A stretch of DNA of 64,000 nucleotides from Scandinavium goeteborgense. Lineage in GTDB: Bacteria; Pseudomonadota; Gammaproteobacteria; Enterobacterales; Enterobacteriaceae. The position numbers and the translations under genes were made by a program. Location: assembly GCF_003935895.2 (NCBI RefSeq), contig NZ_CP054057.1:62001-126000 (forward strand), given 5' to 3'. Positions 1-8,397 of this stretch are shown piece by piece. The stretch's first letter is position 1; the number at the start of each line of letters is the position of its first letter. The notes below the pieces were generated by a model. It was not told where the DNA came from. It ran no database searches and worked only from the letters and a program-made list of their open reading frames with translations.

Positions 1-1
1 C

Positions 2-493
2 GGGGAAATCGCCTTAGCCAGAAAGGTATTCGGTAACAGGATCGATTACGAGAAGGTGAAAATTCATCATGGTAGCTATCTGCCGTTTAATGCGCAGGAT
101 GCGAATACGGCAATGACGCCTAATGGTGAAATCTACTTCATCAATCAGTACCGGGATGATTTTTCACAATCACTGTATTCGCTTCAGCATATGTTTATTC
201 ATGAAATGAGCCATGTCTGGCAGCGTGAAAAAGGGATGAATGTTATTGGACGAGGTCTTGTGAGCTGGCTTGTCAGTTATCGCTATACACTTGATGGCCG
301 CCTGCTGAGTGACTATCCGATGGAGCAGCAGGCACAGATTATTGCCGATAATTTTGTTTTACAGACATTTGGCTATGAAATCTGGTGGCACCTTGAAAAT
401 AAAAAGTACCCCGACATTACGCTTGATGGCGACATTTCTGAGGCTGCAATACGTGAAGGGTATAAAAATTCTCTGAGAGGTTTTCCATGGTGA
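2..493 (+). CDS. Zincin-like metallopeptidase, probable T6SS cargo (5' end outside window)
   Basis: The frame is open to the first base of the window, so the true start lies upstream; a GTG at 56 is an internal candidate only. The readable 163 residues carry HEMSHVW, a HExxH zinc-metallopeptidase motif, encoded near 207-227, preceded by a hydrophobic/aromatic stretch typical of zincin active-site helices. Similar small proteins are often annotated as Vgr-related in enteric T6SS loci. It lies two genes upstream of a small membrane protein and three upstream of vgrG, and overlaps the following lipoprotein gene by 7 bp. That suggests an effector with a linked immunity protein, which is inference. 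The protein could instead help assemble or process cargo. Confidence 0.65.
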   Translation, partial: GEIALARKVFGNRIDYEKVKIHHGSYLPFNAQDANTAMTPNGEIYFINQYRDDFSQSLYSLQHMFIHEMSHVWQREKGMNVIGRGLVSWLVSYRYTLDGRLLSDYPMEQQAQIIADNFVLQTFGYEIWWHLENKKYPDITLDGDISEAAIREGYKNSLRGFPW

Positions 494-954
494 GCGTGAA
501 CCATTTTCGAAAAATTATCTTTATCGTTTCATTAGGCATGTCGTCGGTAGCCCTGACGGGCTGCCCGGGCCCTGGCGACAGAATGAGCCTGGATGAAACT
601 GCGCAGGTGAGCAAGAAAGGTAATGATGTTTGCATGAGTATTCATGATGCTCGAGATTATCAGCCTGCAGACATGGGTATCAATCTTCGGGGTACGCCGC
701 CTAAAGAGAAAGAATTTAACTTCTCGCCAGATCTTAAGATTGTTAATGGTGCATTGTGCATTCCACCGTCTTACTACCATTTCATGGATGGTAATAAATA
801 CATTGTTGAATTTGTGCTTCATTCAGCCAACAGCAAAGATGAATCCCGGAATTTTGTTGTCGGAATAGGTGTTAATAATACCCAGGTATATAACTTTCCT
901 TTGAACGATCGCGAAATTTCGAGGCCTTATGGCTCAATTGAAGTTTCTGAATAG
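487..954 (+). CDS. Small lipoprotein, candidate T6SS immunity protein
   Basis: 155 residues with a positively charged N-terminus, a hydrophobic segment and the lipobox LTGC at about residues 23-26, so it should be a lipid-anchored periplasmic protein. The remainder is short, beta-rich looking and has no catalytic motif that I recognise. It overlaps the upstream metallopeptidase gene by 7 bp and the next gene by one base, so the three genes are probably co-transcribed and translationally coupled. Periplasmic lipoproteins beside a toxin candidate upstream of vgrG are commonly immunity proteins; here that function is inferred from position. Confidence 0.6.
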   Translation: MVSVNHFRKIIFIVSLGMSSVALTGCPGPGDRMSLDETAQVSKKGNDVCMSIHDARDYQPADMGINLRGTPPKEKEFNFSPDLKIVNGALCIPPSYYHFMDGNKYIVEFVLHSANSKDESRNFVVGIGVNNTQVYNFPLNDREISRPYGSIEVSE

Positions 955-1181
955 TGCCCCGGTATAACGCCATGAAGGTTTTTATTTTTTTAACTTTAGT
1001 GGTGGCGGGAGTGCTGTTTCTTCCTGATACGTGTTTTTACACATTCGTTAAGCGCTTTATCCCCATTAGTGGCGACGGCGAATACGGCATGAATAATTTT
1101 GAAATGACCGTTTTGCTGATGAAAACCCTCGCCTGCACCCTCGGGGCAGGAGCCGTAATCACGCTTTTTCGTACTCGCTGA
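954..1181 (+). CDS. Small two-helix membrane protein, unknown function
   Basis: 75 residues if read from the GTG at 954, which overlaps the preceding TAG; an ATG at 972 would give about 69 residues starting MKVFIF and is equally plausible. There are two hydrophobic segments, one at the N-terminus and one before the C-terminal basic tail (TLFRTR). It sits between the lipoprotein and vgrG and probably belongs to the same transcript. I do not recognise the family. It may be an accessory immunity protein or a remnant of one. Confidence 0.5.
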   Translation: MPRYNAMKVFIFLTLVVAGVLFLPDTCFYTFVKRFIPISGDGEYGMNNFEMTVLLMKTLACTLGAGAVITLFRTR

Positions 1182-1258
1182 GTACCCCTGATTAAACCTG
1201 TTACTTGCCCGTCGGCAAGAAAGTCATGGACTGCAGGTTATCCCATGGAGTCAAAATC

Positions 1259-3895
1259 ATGAGTCTGACAGATACGCTTAAGAACACCCTGTCTGCGCTA
1301 ACTGAAGGCGGGCTGAACCGCTACCGCCTGGATATTCCGTCCTGCACAGCTTCACTGGATGTGGAAGAGTTTAACGGTAAGGAGTTCATGAGTGAGCTTT
1401 ACCACTACGACATCATCTTTACCAGCAGCGATCAGAATATCAGTTCAGCGCAACTGTTGACCAAACCTGCCACGCTGACCATGGGAACCGGGCCTCTGAT
1501 GGGGCTGACCGGGCAGAAAGTGGTGCATGGTGTGGTGACGCATTTTAAGCGTATCAGTGGCTCACGTGACCAGGCAACGTACCAGATAATTATTGAGCCG
1601 TTCCTTTCTCTGCTGCGCAAGCAATTCCGTACCCACCGTTTTTTTGTCAATAAGTCGGTACCGGAAGTCGTCGCCGAAGTATTGCAGGAGCATGGCCTGA
1701 AAGGCTGGGAATATGAGTTCACCCTCAAAGCCGACTATCCGAAGCGTGAGCAGATTAATCAGTATAAGGAAAATGACCTTGCGTTCATTGAGCGTCTGCT
1801 GGTCGAAGTAGGGATATTCTACTTCTTTACCCTGCAACCCGACACCCAGACCGAAGTGGTGCATTTCGCAGACAAGCAGAGTGCATGGACGTTTGGTAAG
1901 TCTCTGCCACTCAGTAGTCCATCGGGAATGAGTGACAATGCAGCGGACTCGGTATGGGGGGTTAACGCCCGACAGAACGTGGTTGAGCGCTCTGTCACCG
2001 CCAATGATTACAATCACCGTGAAGCCCAGAATGTCCTGACCTCTGTACCGGCGGACATGACCCGTGGCGACGGTGATGGTGTGACCTACGGTGAGGTTTA
2101 TCACTACCTGCCGCGTCATCTTGAACGTGGCGACAAAATCACACCTTCAGCGGAAACTGGCAACTTTTGGGCTCGCCTTGAGCACGAACGTTTTCTGTCC
2201 GGACAGACGACTATCAGCGGTTGCAGCAATGATGCCCTGCTTTCTCCGGCCCAGGTGCTGACCATCAGTGAACGAGCGGTACCGCCAACACTGCCATCAG
2301 AAACGGACAACGGCATAATCATTACCCGTACGGATTATATAGCCAGCCGTAAGAATGCTCTGTTAGTGACGTGGGAAGGGATGCCGTACTACGAGAACCG
2401 CTGCTGGCGACCTGCGGCCAAAAAGCGCCCGGTGGTCAGCGGCACCCTGATGGCGCGCGTGACCAGCGCCAAAGATAACGATATCTACGCCTGGCAGGAT
2501 GCATCGGGTATGTACCGGGTGAAGTTTGATGCCGACCGCGATGATAAACGTCAGGGCGTGGAAAGCATGCCAGTACGCTTCGCCAAACCGTACGGCGGCG
2601 ACAAATACGGCTTCCACTTCCCGCTGATACAGGGTACCGAAGTGGCCATCGCTTTCCATGAAGGTGATCCGGACCGCCCGTATATCGCCCACGCGATGCA
2701 CGACTCCCGCCATGTCGACCACGTCACTGAAGCCAACAGCACGCGCAACGTCATCCGTACCGCGGGCCTGAACAAGCTGCGGATGGAGGACAAGCGCGGC
2801 GAAGAGCACGTCAAGCTCAGCACCGAGTACGGGGGCAAGACGCAGCTTAATTTAGGCCATAACGTAGACGCCTCCCGCGAACTGCGCGGTGAGGGAGCAG
2901 AGTTACGGACTGACAAACATATTGCCATTCGTGGGGGAGACGGTGTCTTCATCACTGCGGATAAGCAGCCTTCGGCTGGCGATAAGATACTCTCCATGCA
3001 GGAGGCGATTGCTCAGCTGGAGAATGCACTGAGTATTGCCCGAAGCTTGTCGGATGCGTCAGAGACTGCGAATGCACTTCCTTCGGATATCCAGAGTCAG
3101 GTGAAGTTAACGGATGCGCTGAAAGGCCTGGTTAAGCCCGGGATGGTGCTCAATGCACCAGAAGGGGTGAGTATCACCAGTCCTCAGGCTGTCCGTGTGG
3201 CCTCCGGTAGTGCCAGTGTGGGAATTATGTCCCAACAAAATACGGATATCAGTGCGCTGAAACGGTTTACGGTGGCCGCAGGCGAAGCGGTCAGTATGCT
3301 GGCCCGCAAGGCAGGTATGAAACTCTTTGCGGCGAAGGGAAAAGTGGAAATTCAGGCCCAGGACGATGCGCTGGAGGCGATAGCCAAAAAAGATGTCTCG
3401 GTGACCAGTGCGGAAGGGCGGGTTGAAATCACGGCAGCGAAAGATATCGTGCTGAAAAACCTGGATGGGTCGTTTATCCAGTTGCAGGGTAAAAACATTA
3501 TTCTGGGCTGCGAAGGCAATATCCTGTGGAAATGTACTAATGCGCAGAAAATGGGGAGTGTAAGCATAGGTAGCACTATGCCTCAGCTTCCATCAGGATA
3601 TAGTGGGAAATTTACGGCATCTTCTGATTCTGGAATTCCTGTCGCTGCAGCAGGATACGTATTGACTGCTAGTAATGGACAGCAATTATTTGGTAAGACA
3701 GACGAGAATGGGGAAACAGTCCCTGTTTACTCATCAAATCCAGACGAACCGTTTGAGTTAGAAATTATTCAAAGTGATTATTGGTACGATAGCGAGGATA
3801 TTGTAGACAGAATACATTGTTCAACATTTTCTGATATGTCATTTAAGGACGATGGTTGTCAGTGCGGTAATTGTGAGGAAAACAGTGATGAGTAA
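1259..3895 (+). CDS. vgrG: T6SS spike protein VgrG (TssI)
   Basis: VgrG trimers form the tip of the T6SS tube and carry effectors. The protein has the usual layout: a gp27-like N-terminal half that opens with a phage-tail-like fold, a central OB/gp5-like region (YGFHFPLIQGTEVAIAF around residues 455-470), then a DUF2345-type repetitive C-terminal region with many short glycine/valine turns. I chose the ATG at 1259 (MSLTDTLKNTLS) because VgrG homology begins just after it; the open frame extends upstream to 1205 without homology. From about 3560 the composition becomes AT-rich and the last ~110 residues form a separate tail ending in a cysteine cluster (CQCGNCEE), probably an adaptor or cargo-docking extension. 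About 878 residues. Confidence 0.95.
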   Translation: MSLTDTLKNTLSALTEGGLNRYRLDIPSCTASLDVEEFNGKEFMSELYHYDIIFTSSDQNISSAQLLTKPATLTMGTGPLMGLTGQKVVHGVVTHFKRISGSRDQATYQIIIEPFLSLLRKQFRTHRFFVNKSVPEVVAEVLQEHGLKGWEYEFTLKADYPKREQINQYKENDLAFIERLLVEVGIFYFFTLQPDTQTEVVHFADKQSAWTFGKSLPLSSPSGMSDNAADSVWGVNARQNVVERSVTANDYNHREAQNVLTSVPADMTRGDGDGVTYGEVYHYLPRHLERGDKITPSAETGNFWARLEHERFLSGQTTISGCSNDALLSPAQVLTISERAVPPTLPSETDNGIIITRTDYIASRKNALLVTWEGMPYYENRCWRPAAKKRPVVSGTLMARVTSAKDNDIYAWQDASGMYRVKFDADRDDKRQGVESMPVRFAKPYGGDKYGFHFPLIQGTEVAIAFHEGDPDRPYIAHAMHDSRHVDHVTEANSTRNVIRTAGLNKLRMEDKRGEEHVKLSTEYGGKTQLNLGHNVDASRELRGEGAELRTDKHIAIRGGDGVFITADKQPSAGDKILSMQEAIAQLENALSIARSLSDASETANALPSDIQSQVKLTDALKGLVKPGMVLNAPEGVSITSPQAVRVASGSASVGIMSQQNTDISALKRFTVAAGEAVSMLARKAGMKLFAAKGKVEIQAQDDALEAIAKKDVSVTSAEGRVEITAAKDIVLKNLDGSFIQLQGKNIILGCEGNILWKCTNAQKMGSVSIGSTMPQLPSGYSGKFTASSDSGIPVAAAGYVLTASNGQQLFGKTDENGETVPVYSSNPDEPFELEIIQSDYWYDSEDIVDRIHCSTFSDMSFKDDGCQCGNCEENSDE

Positions 3896-4427
3896 TGTAA
3901 TTTGTAAACGTAAATTTGTATTGTTCATGTGTTTGATCCCATTTGGTTGTATTGCTGGCAGTGACTGGAACTCAAAAGAAGCGCATATGCAATGCGGCCC
4001 TGCAATAATAAAAGTAACTGCTGAATGTAAAGCTGCTCAGCAAAGCCCCTCAACAAATATTTGCAAAAATTACAGGCTGGAAATAACAAACGTCTCTAGC
4101 ACTAAAATATTTCAGTTGCCATATATGCCCGATGGTCAGAGAAAGACCCTGGAAGATCAAGGTTACACATTCAATAATGTAGTTAAGCCTGGTGATTGGG
4201 CTCCCTCGATGATGAAATGCTATGACAATGAAAATATTGTCATAGGTTATCAACTTGGTTTGGATGAAGAGGAAAGTGTAAAGGGTTCATTACTATCATA
4301 TGTTGACGCGCCATTTATTAATCTGTCAGGTGAGTTTATTGCAGGGGAGAAATCATCGACTCTAAGGGCCCGTGAAATAAAAGATCCGTATGACAATACA
4401 AATTTGGATTTTATTAGCAATCGCTGA
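3888..4427 (+). CDS. Secreted or lipid-anchored hypothetical protein downstream of vgrG
   Basis: About 179 residues from the ATG at 3888, which overlaps the last codons of vgrG by 8 bp; the open frame runs further upstream only inside vgrG. The N-terminus has a basic start and a hydrophobic core ending PFGCIAGS, consistent with a signal peptide or lipoprotein signal. The mature part contains several cysteines, which suits a periplasmic disulfide-bonded protein. It precedes the LysM effector by 8 bp. It may be an immunity protein or a periplasmic partner. No family recognised; base composition is AT-rich like the adjacent cargo genes. Confidence 0.55.
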   Translation: MSNVICKRKFVLFMCLIPFGCIAGSDWNSKEAHMQCGPAIIKVTAECKAAQQSPSTNICKNYRLEITNVSSTKIFQLPYMPDGQRKTLEDQGYTFNNVVKPGDWAPSMMKCYDNENIVIGYQLGLDEEESVKGSLLSYVDAPFINLSGEFIAGEKSSTLRAREIKDPYDNTNLDFISNR

Positions 4428-4435
4428 GGTATGGT

Positions 4436-6340
4436 ATGTCTGATTTATATGAGTACTTAAATGCCAAAAAGGGAAAGGCATACTTTGATGACCAGATAAA
4501 ACCCTTCTCTCTAATATCTATCTATCCAGGCATTGACACTTCTCGAAAGCTAAGAGGAAATAGTCGTACAACAGGAGATGCTGATAAAGAGATCCAGGAT
4601 ACTATTATAGATATGATAATCACCATAGCCGTTCGCTATAGTTTAAGTTATAAAGAGATATCATATATATTATTAACGACTAAAGTCGAATCTGGATTTA
4701 ACCCTGATGCGGCAGCGGGGACCACAAGCGCTGCGGGTTTAGCACAAGGAACTGTAGGTTTTATCAAGGACGCATTAACACAATCAGAGGATATTCTTGG
4801 TTTTCAACTTGATCTTCGTAATCAAAAAATCTTTGATGCTGAGAATGGATGTTATGCTGTAATTTATTCTTTTTTACTTAACAAGTCTAAGGTAATGGAG
4901 AGTTATACCTCAGATCAAAGTGAATACTGGGAATGGCTTTATCTGTTGCATCACGATGGTGCCTATAGTTTGGGAAAATATCTTGATGGAACACGTAAGA
5001 AAAGCAGCGATGGGAAGAAGTGGGCGTTATATATAACAGAGCGCTTATCGGTTGTGGAAGGTTTACTCAAAAATACTGAGGTAAAAACTAAGTTTCAGCT
5101 ATCAACCGGTGATAATACAGCCTTTAAAAATAAGAATTATATTGCTGCTATCTCTCCGTTTCCTGGTTCAACATGTCCAAGCTTAGTATCGGATTATGAA
5201 AAATCACTTGTTTTTATAAAAGGAATAACTGATGCAAATGGTATGACTGAATCAGTCAATGCCACCGCTGGCTCGGAAGTTATATTTACTATTCTTTCTG
5301 ATAATTATAAACAACTAGCAAAAACCCCAAGTGTAAAAGAAAGTAGTGAACAGCAAGAAACTATTGTTTACACCGTTAAGAAAGGGGATACGTTATCTGC
5401 AATTGCGAAAAAGCATGCCATATCAATTGAGAAACTGGCCAGGATTAATAAAATTCATAATGTGAACATGTTAAGTGTGGGGGCTAAACTAAAAATACCG
5501 GACAACAACCAAAATCATGGGTACATTAGCCGCTATGTTTCTGAGCAAACTAAGAAAGAGGTTCTGAAAAGCGTTGGAATTGAAAGTCCCAACTATAAAG
5601 CGGCAATAGAGTATGCAAGAAGCCATATTGTACTTCCACGAGGAAGTACATCGGCTGATATAAATAAAGATAAAAATATAATACATATAAAAACCACAAC
5701 AAAGTCAGATGCAATTAAAGTGAGAAAGCAGCCTCTATCTAAACATAAAACTGATAAGGCAAGTACAACAAAGTCGGTTGTTGTGACAGGAGATTTTGAA
5801 CCTGTTATTAAATGGGATGCTTCTGCCATACAAGATGTTGTAAGCGCTAAGACGATTGAAATATTGAAAGGGATAATGAAAAAGTCGGGCGTTCACAAAA
5901 TATATATAACAAGCACAATAAGAGAACTTGATTCACAAGTTAAAGCTATGTGGAAAGCTATTGAACATCCTCATACCCCAGGGAAAGGAGTAGAAGAACA
6001 ACTTAAAACATATGGACCTGTCGGTGATAAAGTTATTCGTGCGTATGCTGAAGCAAGTAAAATAAAACCCAATGACTCTGGTTACGCTCATGATTGCATG
6101 CTTGCGAAGGCAAAGGAGCTTAAAGCTAATGGCGAGTTAATTTCTAGGCATAATGTTACACTGGAAGAGTATAAAAAAATAAATACACTGGATATTTCAT
6201 ATACGAGAATGGGGAAGGGGATGAATAATTTTATAAACGCAGTTCTCGAACACAAAAAAAACACTGGGGATATAAAAAATTTCTTTTATCCTGGGAATTC
6301 CCGTGGTGAGCATGCTCTGCATTTGGAGATAATACAATGA
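4436..6340 (+). CDS. Putative T6SS peptidoglycan-degrading effector with lysozyme-like and LysM domains
   Basis: 634 residues, no signal peptide, as expected for a T6SS cargo. Residues ~55-190 resemble a lytic transglycosylase: a glutamate in KVES (residue 85) is followed by SAAGLAQGT (98-106), matching the Glu and GLxQ signature of the SLT/GH23 fold. Residues ~311-356 form a LysM peptidoglycan-binding module (YTVKKGDTLSAIAKKH, ending KLKIP). The C-terminal ~170 residues include STIRELDSQ and a terminal GEHALHLEI, loosely like M15 D,D-peptidases, but I would not rely on that. It is followed by a 4-bp overlapping gene for a secreted protein. Function is inferred: cleavage of peptidoglycan in the target periplasm. 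Confidence 0.7.
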   Translation: MSDLYEYLNAKKGKAYFDDQIKPFSLISIYPGIDTSRKLRGNSRTTGDADKEIQDTIIDMIITIAVRYSLSYKEISYILLTTKVESGFNPDAAAGTTSAAGLAQGTVGFIKDALTQSEDILGFQLDLRNQKIFDAENGCYAVIYSFLLNKSKVMESYTSDQSEYWEWLYLLHHDGAYSLGKYLDGTRKKSSDGKKWALYITERLSVVEGLLKNTEVKTKFQLSTGDNTAFKNKNYIAAISPFPGSTCPSLVSDYEKSLVFIKGITDANGMTESVNATAGSEVIFTILSDNYKQLAKTPSVKESSEQQETIVYTVKKGDTLSAIAKKHAISIEKLARINKIHNVNMLSVGAKLKIPDNNQNHGYISRYVSEQTKKEVLKSVGIESPNYKAAIEYARSHIVLPRGSTSADINKDKNIIHIKTTTKSDAIKVRKQPLSKHKTDKASTTKSVVVTGDFEPVIKWDASAIQDVVSAKTIEILKGIMKKSGVHKIYITSTIRELDSQVKAMWKAIEHPHTPGKGVEEQLKTYGPVGDKVIRAYAEASKIKPNDSGYAHDCMLAKAKELKANGELISRHNVTLEEYKKINTLDISYTRMGKGMNNFINAVLEHKKNTGDIKNFFYPGNSRGEHALHLEIIQ

Positions 6341-6921
6341 TCAAGAATTTTATCGGGATTTTCACTTTGTTATTTGTTAATATTGTTCATGCAGATAAGA
6401 AGCTGGATGTTTTACAGGATGGGATTTATTACATTCAAGATTACATTAAGCCAAAGAAAAATAGCAATAATGAATATGTTCTGTCTTACAGACCCGAGTC
6501 TTCAAATGAATTTTATTTCAAGGTCAAAAAAAACGAGGTGACATCTTATTACTATTACTCAGATTATTATTGGGTTGTTGGGCGGGCAGAGGCAAGTTAT
6601 GATGTTGAGAAGCACAGTATTACTGTTGGGAAAATAGTTGAGACTGTTCATAAATCAAGTGATAAAACAGCAATAGTGATTGGTGATGATTTAAAAGGGA
6701 AAGGAATAGCTCAGGATAAAAAAGAGATAATCCCTGTATCTGAAATTACCAATGGTGGCTTCACCATAAATTGTGATAAATATGTAAAAGTTAATAAAAT
6801 CAGCGCATTCGATTTCCCTGAGAATTACATTCTTTCACCTGAAGACGCATATTGCAATCGTGCTTATGATTTTGATGGAAAGTTAACTCATGTCGAACTA
6901 AAAGTGACAAAAGTTGAATAG
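6337..6921 (+). CDS. Periplasmic candidate immunity protein for the LysM effector
   Basis: 194 residues; the first 19 (MIKNFIGIFTLLFVNIVHA) form a clear signal peptide with an AxA-like cleavage site, so the mature protein is periplasmic. The start ATG overlaps the effector stop in the arrangement ATGA, the usual coupling for effector/immunity pairs. The mature part is lysine- and tyrosine-rich with a single cysteine pair and no enzymatic motif. A secreted partner fits an effector that attacks the cell wall. No named family recognised. Confidence 0.6.
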   Translation: MIKNFIGIFTLLFVNIVHADKKLDVLQDGIYYIQDYIKPKKNSNNEYVLSYRPESSNEFYFKVKKNEVTSYYYYSDYYWVVGRAEASYDVEKHSITVGKIVETVHKSSDKTAIVIGDDLKGKGIAQDKKEIIPVSEITNGGFTINCDKYVKVNKISAFDFPENYILSPEDAYCNRAYDFDGKLTHVELKVTKVE

Positions 6922-6966
6922 ATTTTATTTTTGGATGTAAGGTTTGCATTTAATTTTGGGGTTCGT

Positions 6967-7233
6967 ATGTCCAAAGGGTTTGTTTTGCTTGGCGACAAGA
7001 CAACACATGGTGGTGAAGTTATTTCTGCTTCTTCGACCATGATCGTTAATGGGAAAAAAGTGGCGCTTGTAGGGGACGAAATTAATTGCCCCATTGAAGG
7101 GCATGGTATCAATGCCATTATCGAAGGTTCACCGGAATGGATTTCTGATGGGAAGTCCGTTGTTGTGGATGGCTGCGAATGTGAATGTGGTTGTCATGTT
7201 ATCTCCAGTGCGCCGGATTGTTCAGTAGGATAA
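6967..7233 (+). CDS. PAAR-domain protein, VgrG tip
   Basis: 88 residues from the ATG at 6967 (MSKGFVLLGDKTTHGG); an upstream in-frame start at 6931 has no homology. PAAR proteins cap the VgrG spike with a zinc-bound cone. The GDKTTHGG opening, INCPIEGHG in the middle and the C-terminal CECECGCH cluster give the Cys/His ligands expected of the family. No extension domain follows, so it is a stand-alone tip rather than an effector fusion. The neighbouring gene starts 3 bp downstream. Confidence 0.9.
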   Translation: MSKGFVLLGDKTTHGGEVISASSTMIVNGKKVALVGDEINCPIEGHGINAIIEGSPEWISDGKSVVVDGCECECGCHVISSAPDCSVG

Positions 7234-7236
7234 GTT

Positions 7237-8397
7237 ATGAGCTGGGAACGTCAGAAAGCCATGATTTCTGCAAAACCGGAAGAACCATCGATGGTTATGT
7301 GGCTAATTGCAGGTCTTGTTGGTGTTATCGCCGGAGTATTACTCTTCGTACTCCATGCAAATCAATTTTTAGGATCATTGCAAAAATTTAATCTCTGGAT
7401 TGTTGCAGGAAGTCCGGTCTTTATCTGGTTCATCATGATTTGTTTGCGGGGCTGGATATATAACCACGCGATGGACAGGCACCAGTTTGAATCCGATGAG
7501 GCAGACTATGCTCAGCAACAATGGACTTCCTGGGCCGGTCGTTATCTGGCTGTCTTGTATAGCCGGGTTCTACTGCCTGATGAACTGACACCATCCATCT
7601 TTCAGCAGGCCCCACCGGATCTTGAACAGGGTTGCTCTCTTTGTCGGCAATTAACGCTGCCCATTGGTGAAGATGCATTTTCAGCATGTCTTGGAGGCCT
7701 GGACATTCCAGCATTACTTAGCTTGTCTGACCTCCCTTTTCGCGCAACATTATTGACTGATTCCGACGCTCCTGACGAGTCATTACAGAGGGCGTTTTCT
7801 GCTTGCTGGCTCCAGTTAGTCGGACAGGCTTATCCTGTACCATCACTGACGATCCATAAAGCCAGATCCTTTGATTGGGTGGAAGAGCGCCTTAAATCAC
7901 CGATTCTGGATATTGAACTCCTGTTGGTTCACCAGACTCATGGAGGGAGTGAGTACAGTGATGCGATCTCGGCTTTAATGCTTACCTCTGATGATGTTGC
8001 AACAAAATACCAGCTCAGTCATCACGCCCGCTTGCTACGGCCCATGCCGTTCGAAAAGGTTAGGGCACTGCATGAAGAACTGGATACCTTCTTCTCCACG
8101 CAGTCACAGGCCATCAAAACGAGCTTGATTGTCGGGGACTGCATAGCCTGGGGAGATAATTTTTCCGCTTTGCTGGCCGGTGCAAAAAAATATGAAGGCA
8201 GCTGGAAGCCTCAGCAATGCCACTGGCTAGAAAAGTACGCCGGACTTAGCGGCCCTTTTTCACCCTGGATTATGGCTGCTGTCGTTAGCGATATTGCTGC
8301 GCTGACAAAAGAAAACTGCCTGATGCTTTCGGGTGACAAAGAGATGCGTTTTATCAATACAGTAACTACAGGGAATCAGATGAATGGCGAAGGATAG
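7237..8397 (+). CDS. T6SS-associated membrane protein of unknown function
   Basis: 386 residues. Two transmembrane helices lie near the N-terminus (about residues 19-42 and 51-70), followed by a large soluble part with no motif that I recognise. The gene starts 3 bp after the PAAR gene and overlaps tssM by 14 bp, so it is expressed with the core operon. The N-terminal anchor and linkage to tssM suggest a role at the inner-membrane complex or in effector loading, but this is inference. Confidence 0.6.
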   Translation: MSWERQKAMISAKPEEPSMVMWLIAGLVGVIAGVLLFVLHANQFLGSLQKFNLWIVAGSPVFIWFIMICLRGWIYNHAMDRHQFESDEADYAQQQWTSWAGRYLAVLYSRVLLPDELTPSIFQQAPPDLEQGCSLCRQLTLPIGEDAFSACLGGLDIPALLSLSDLPFRATLLTDSDAPDESLQRAFSACWLQLVGQAYPVPSLTIHKARSFDWVEERLKSPILDIELLLVHQTHGGSEYSDAISALMLTSDDVATKYQLSHHARLLRPMPFEKVRALHEELDTFFSTQSQAIKTSLIVGDCIAWGDNFSALLAGAKKYEGSWKPQQCHWLEKYAGLSGPFSPWIMAAVVSDIAALTKENCLMLSGDKEMRFINTVTTGNQMNGEG

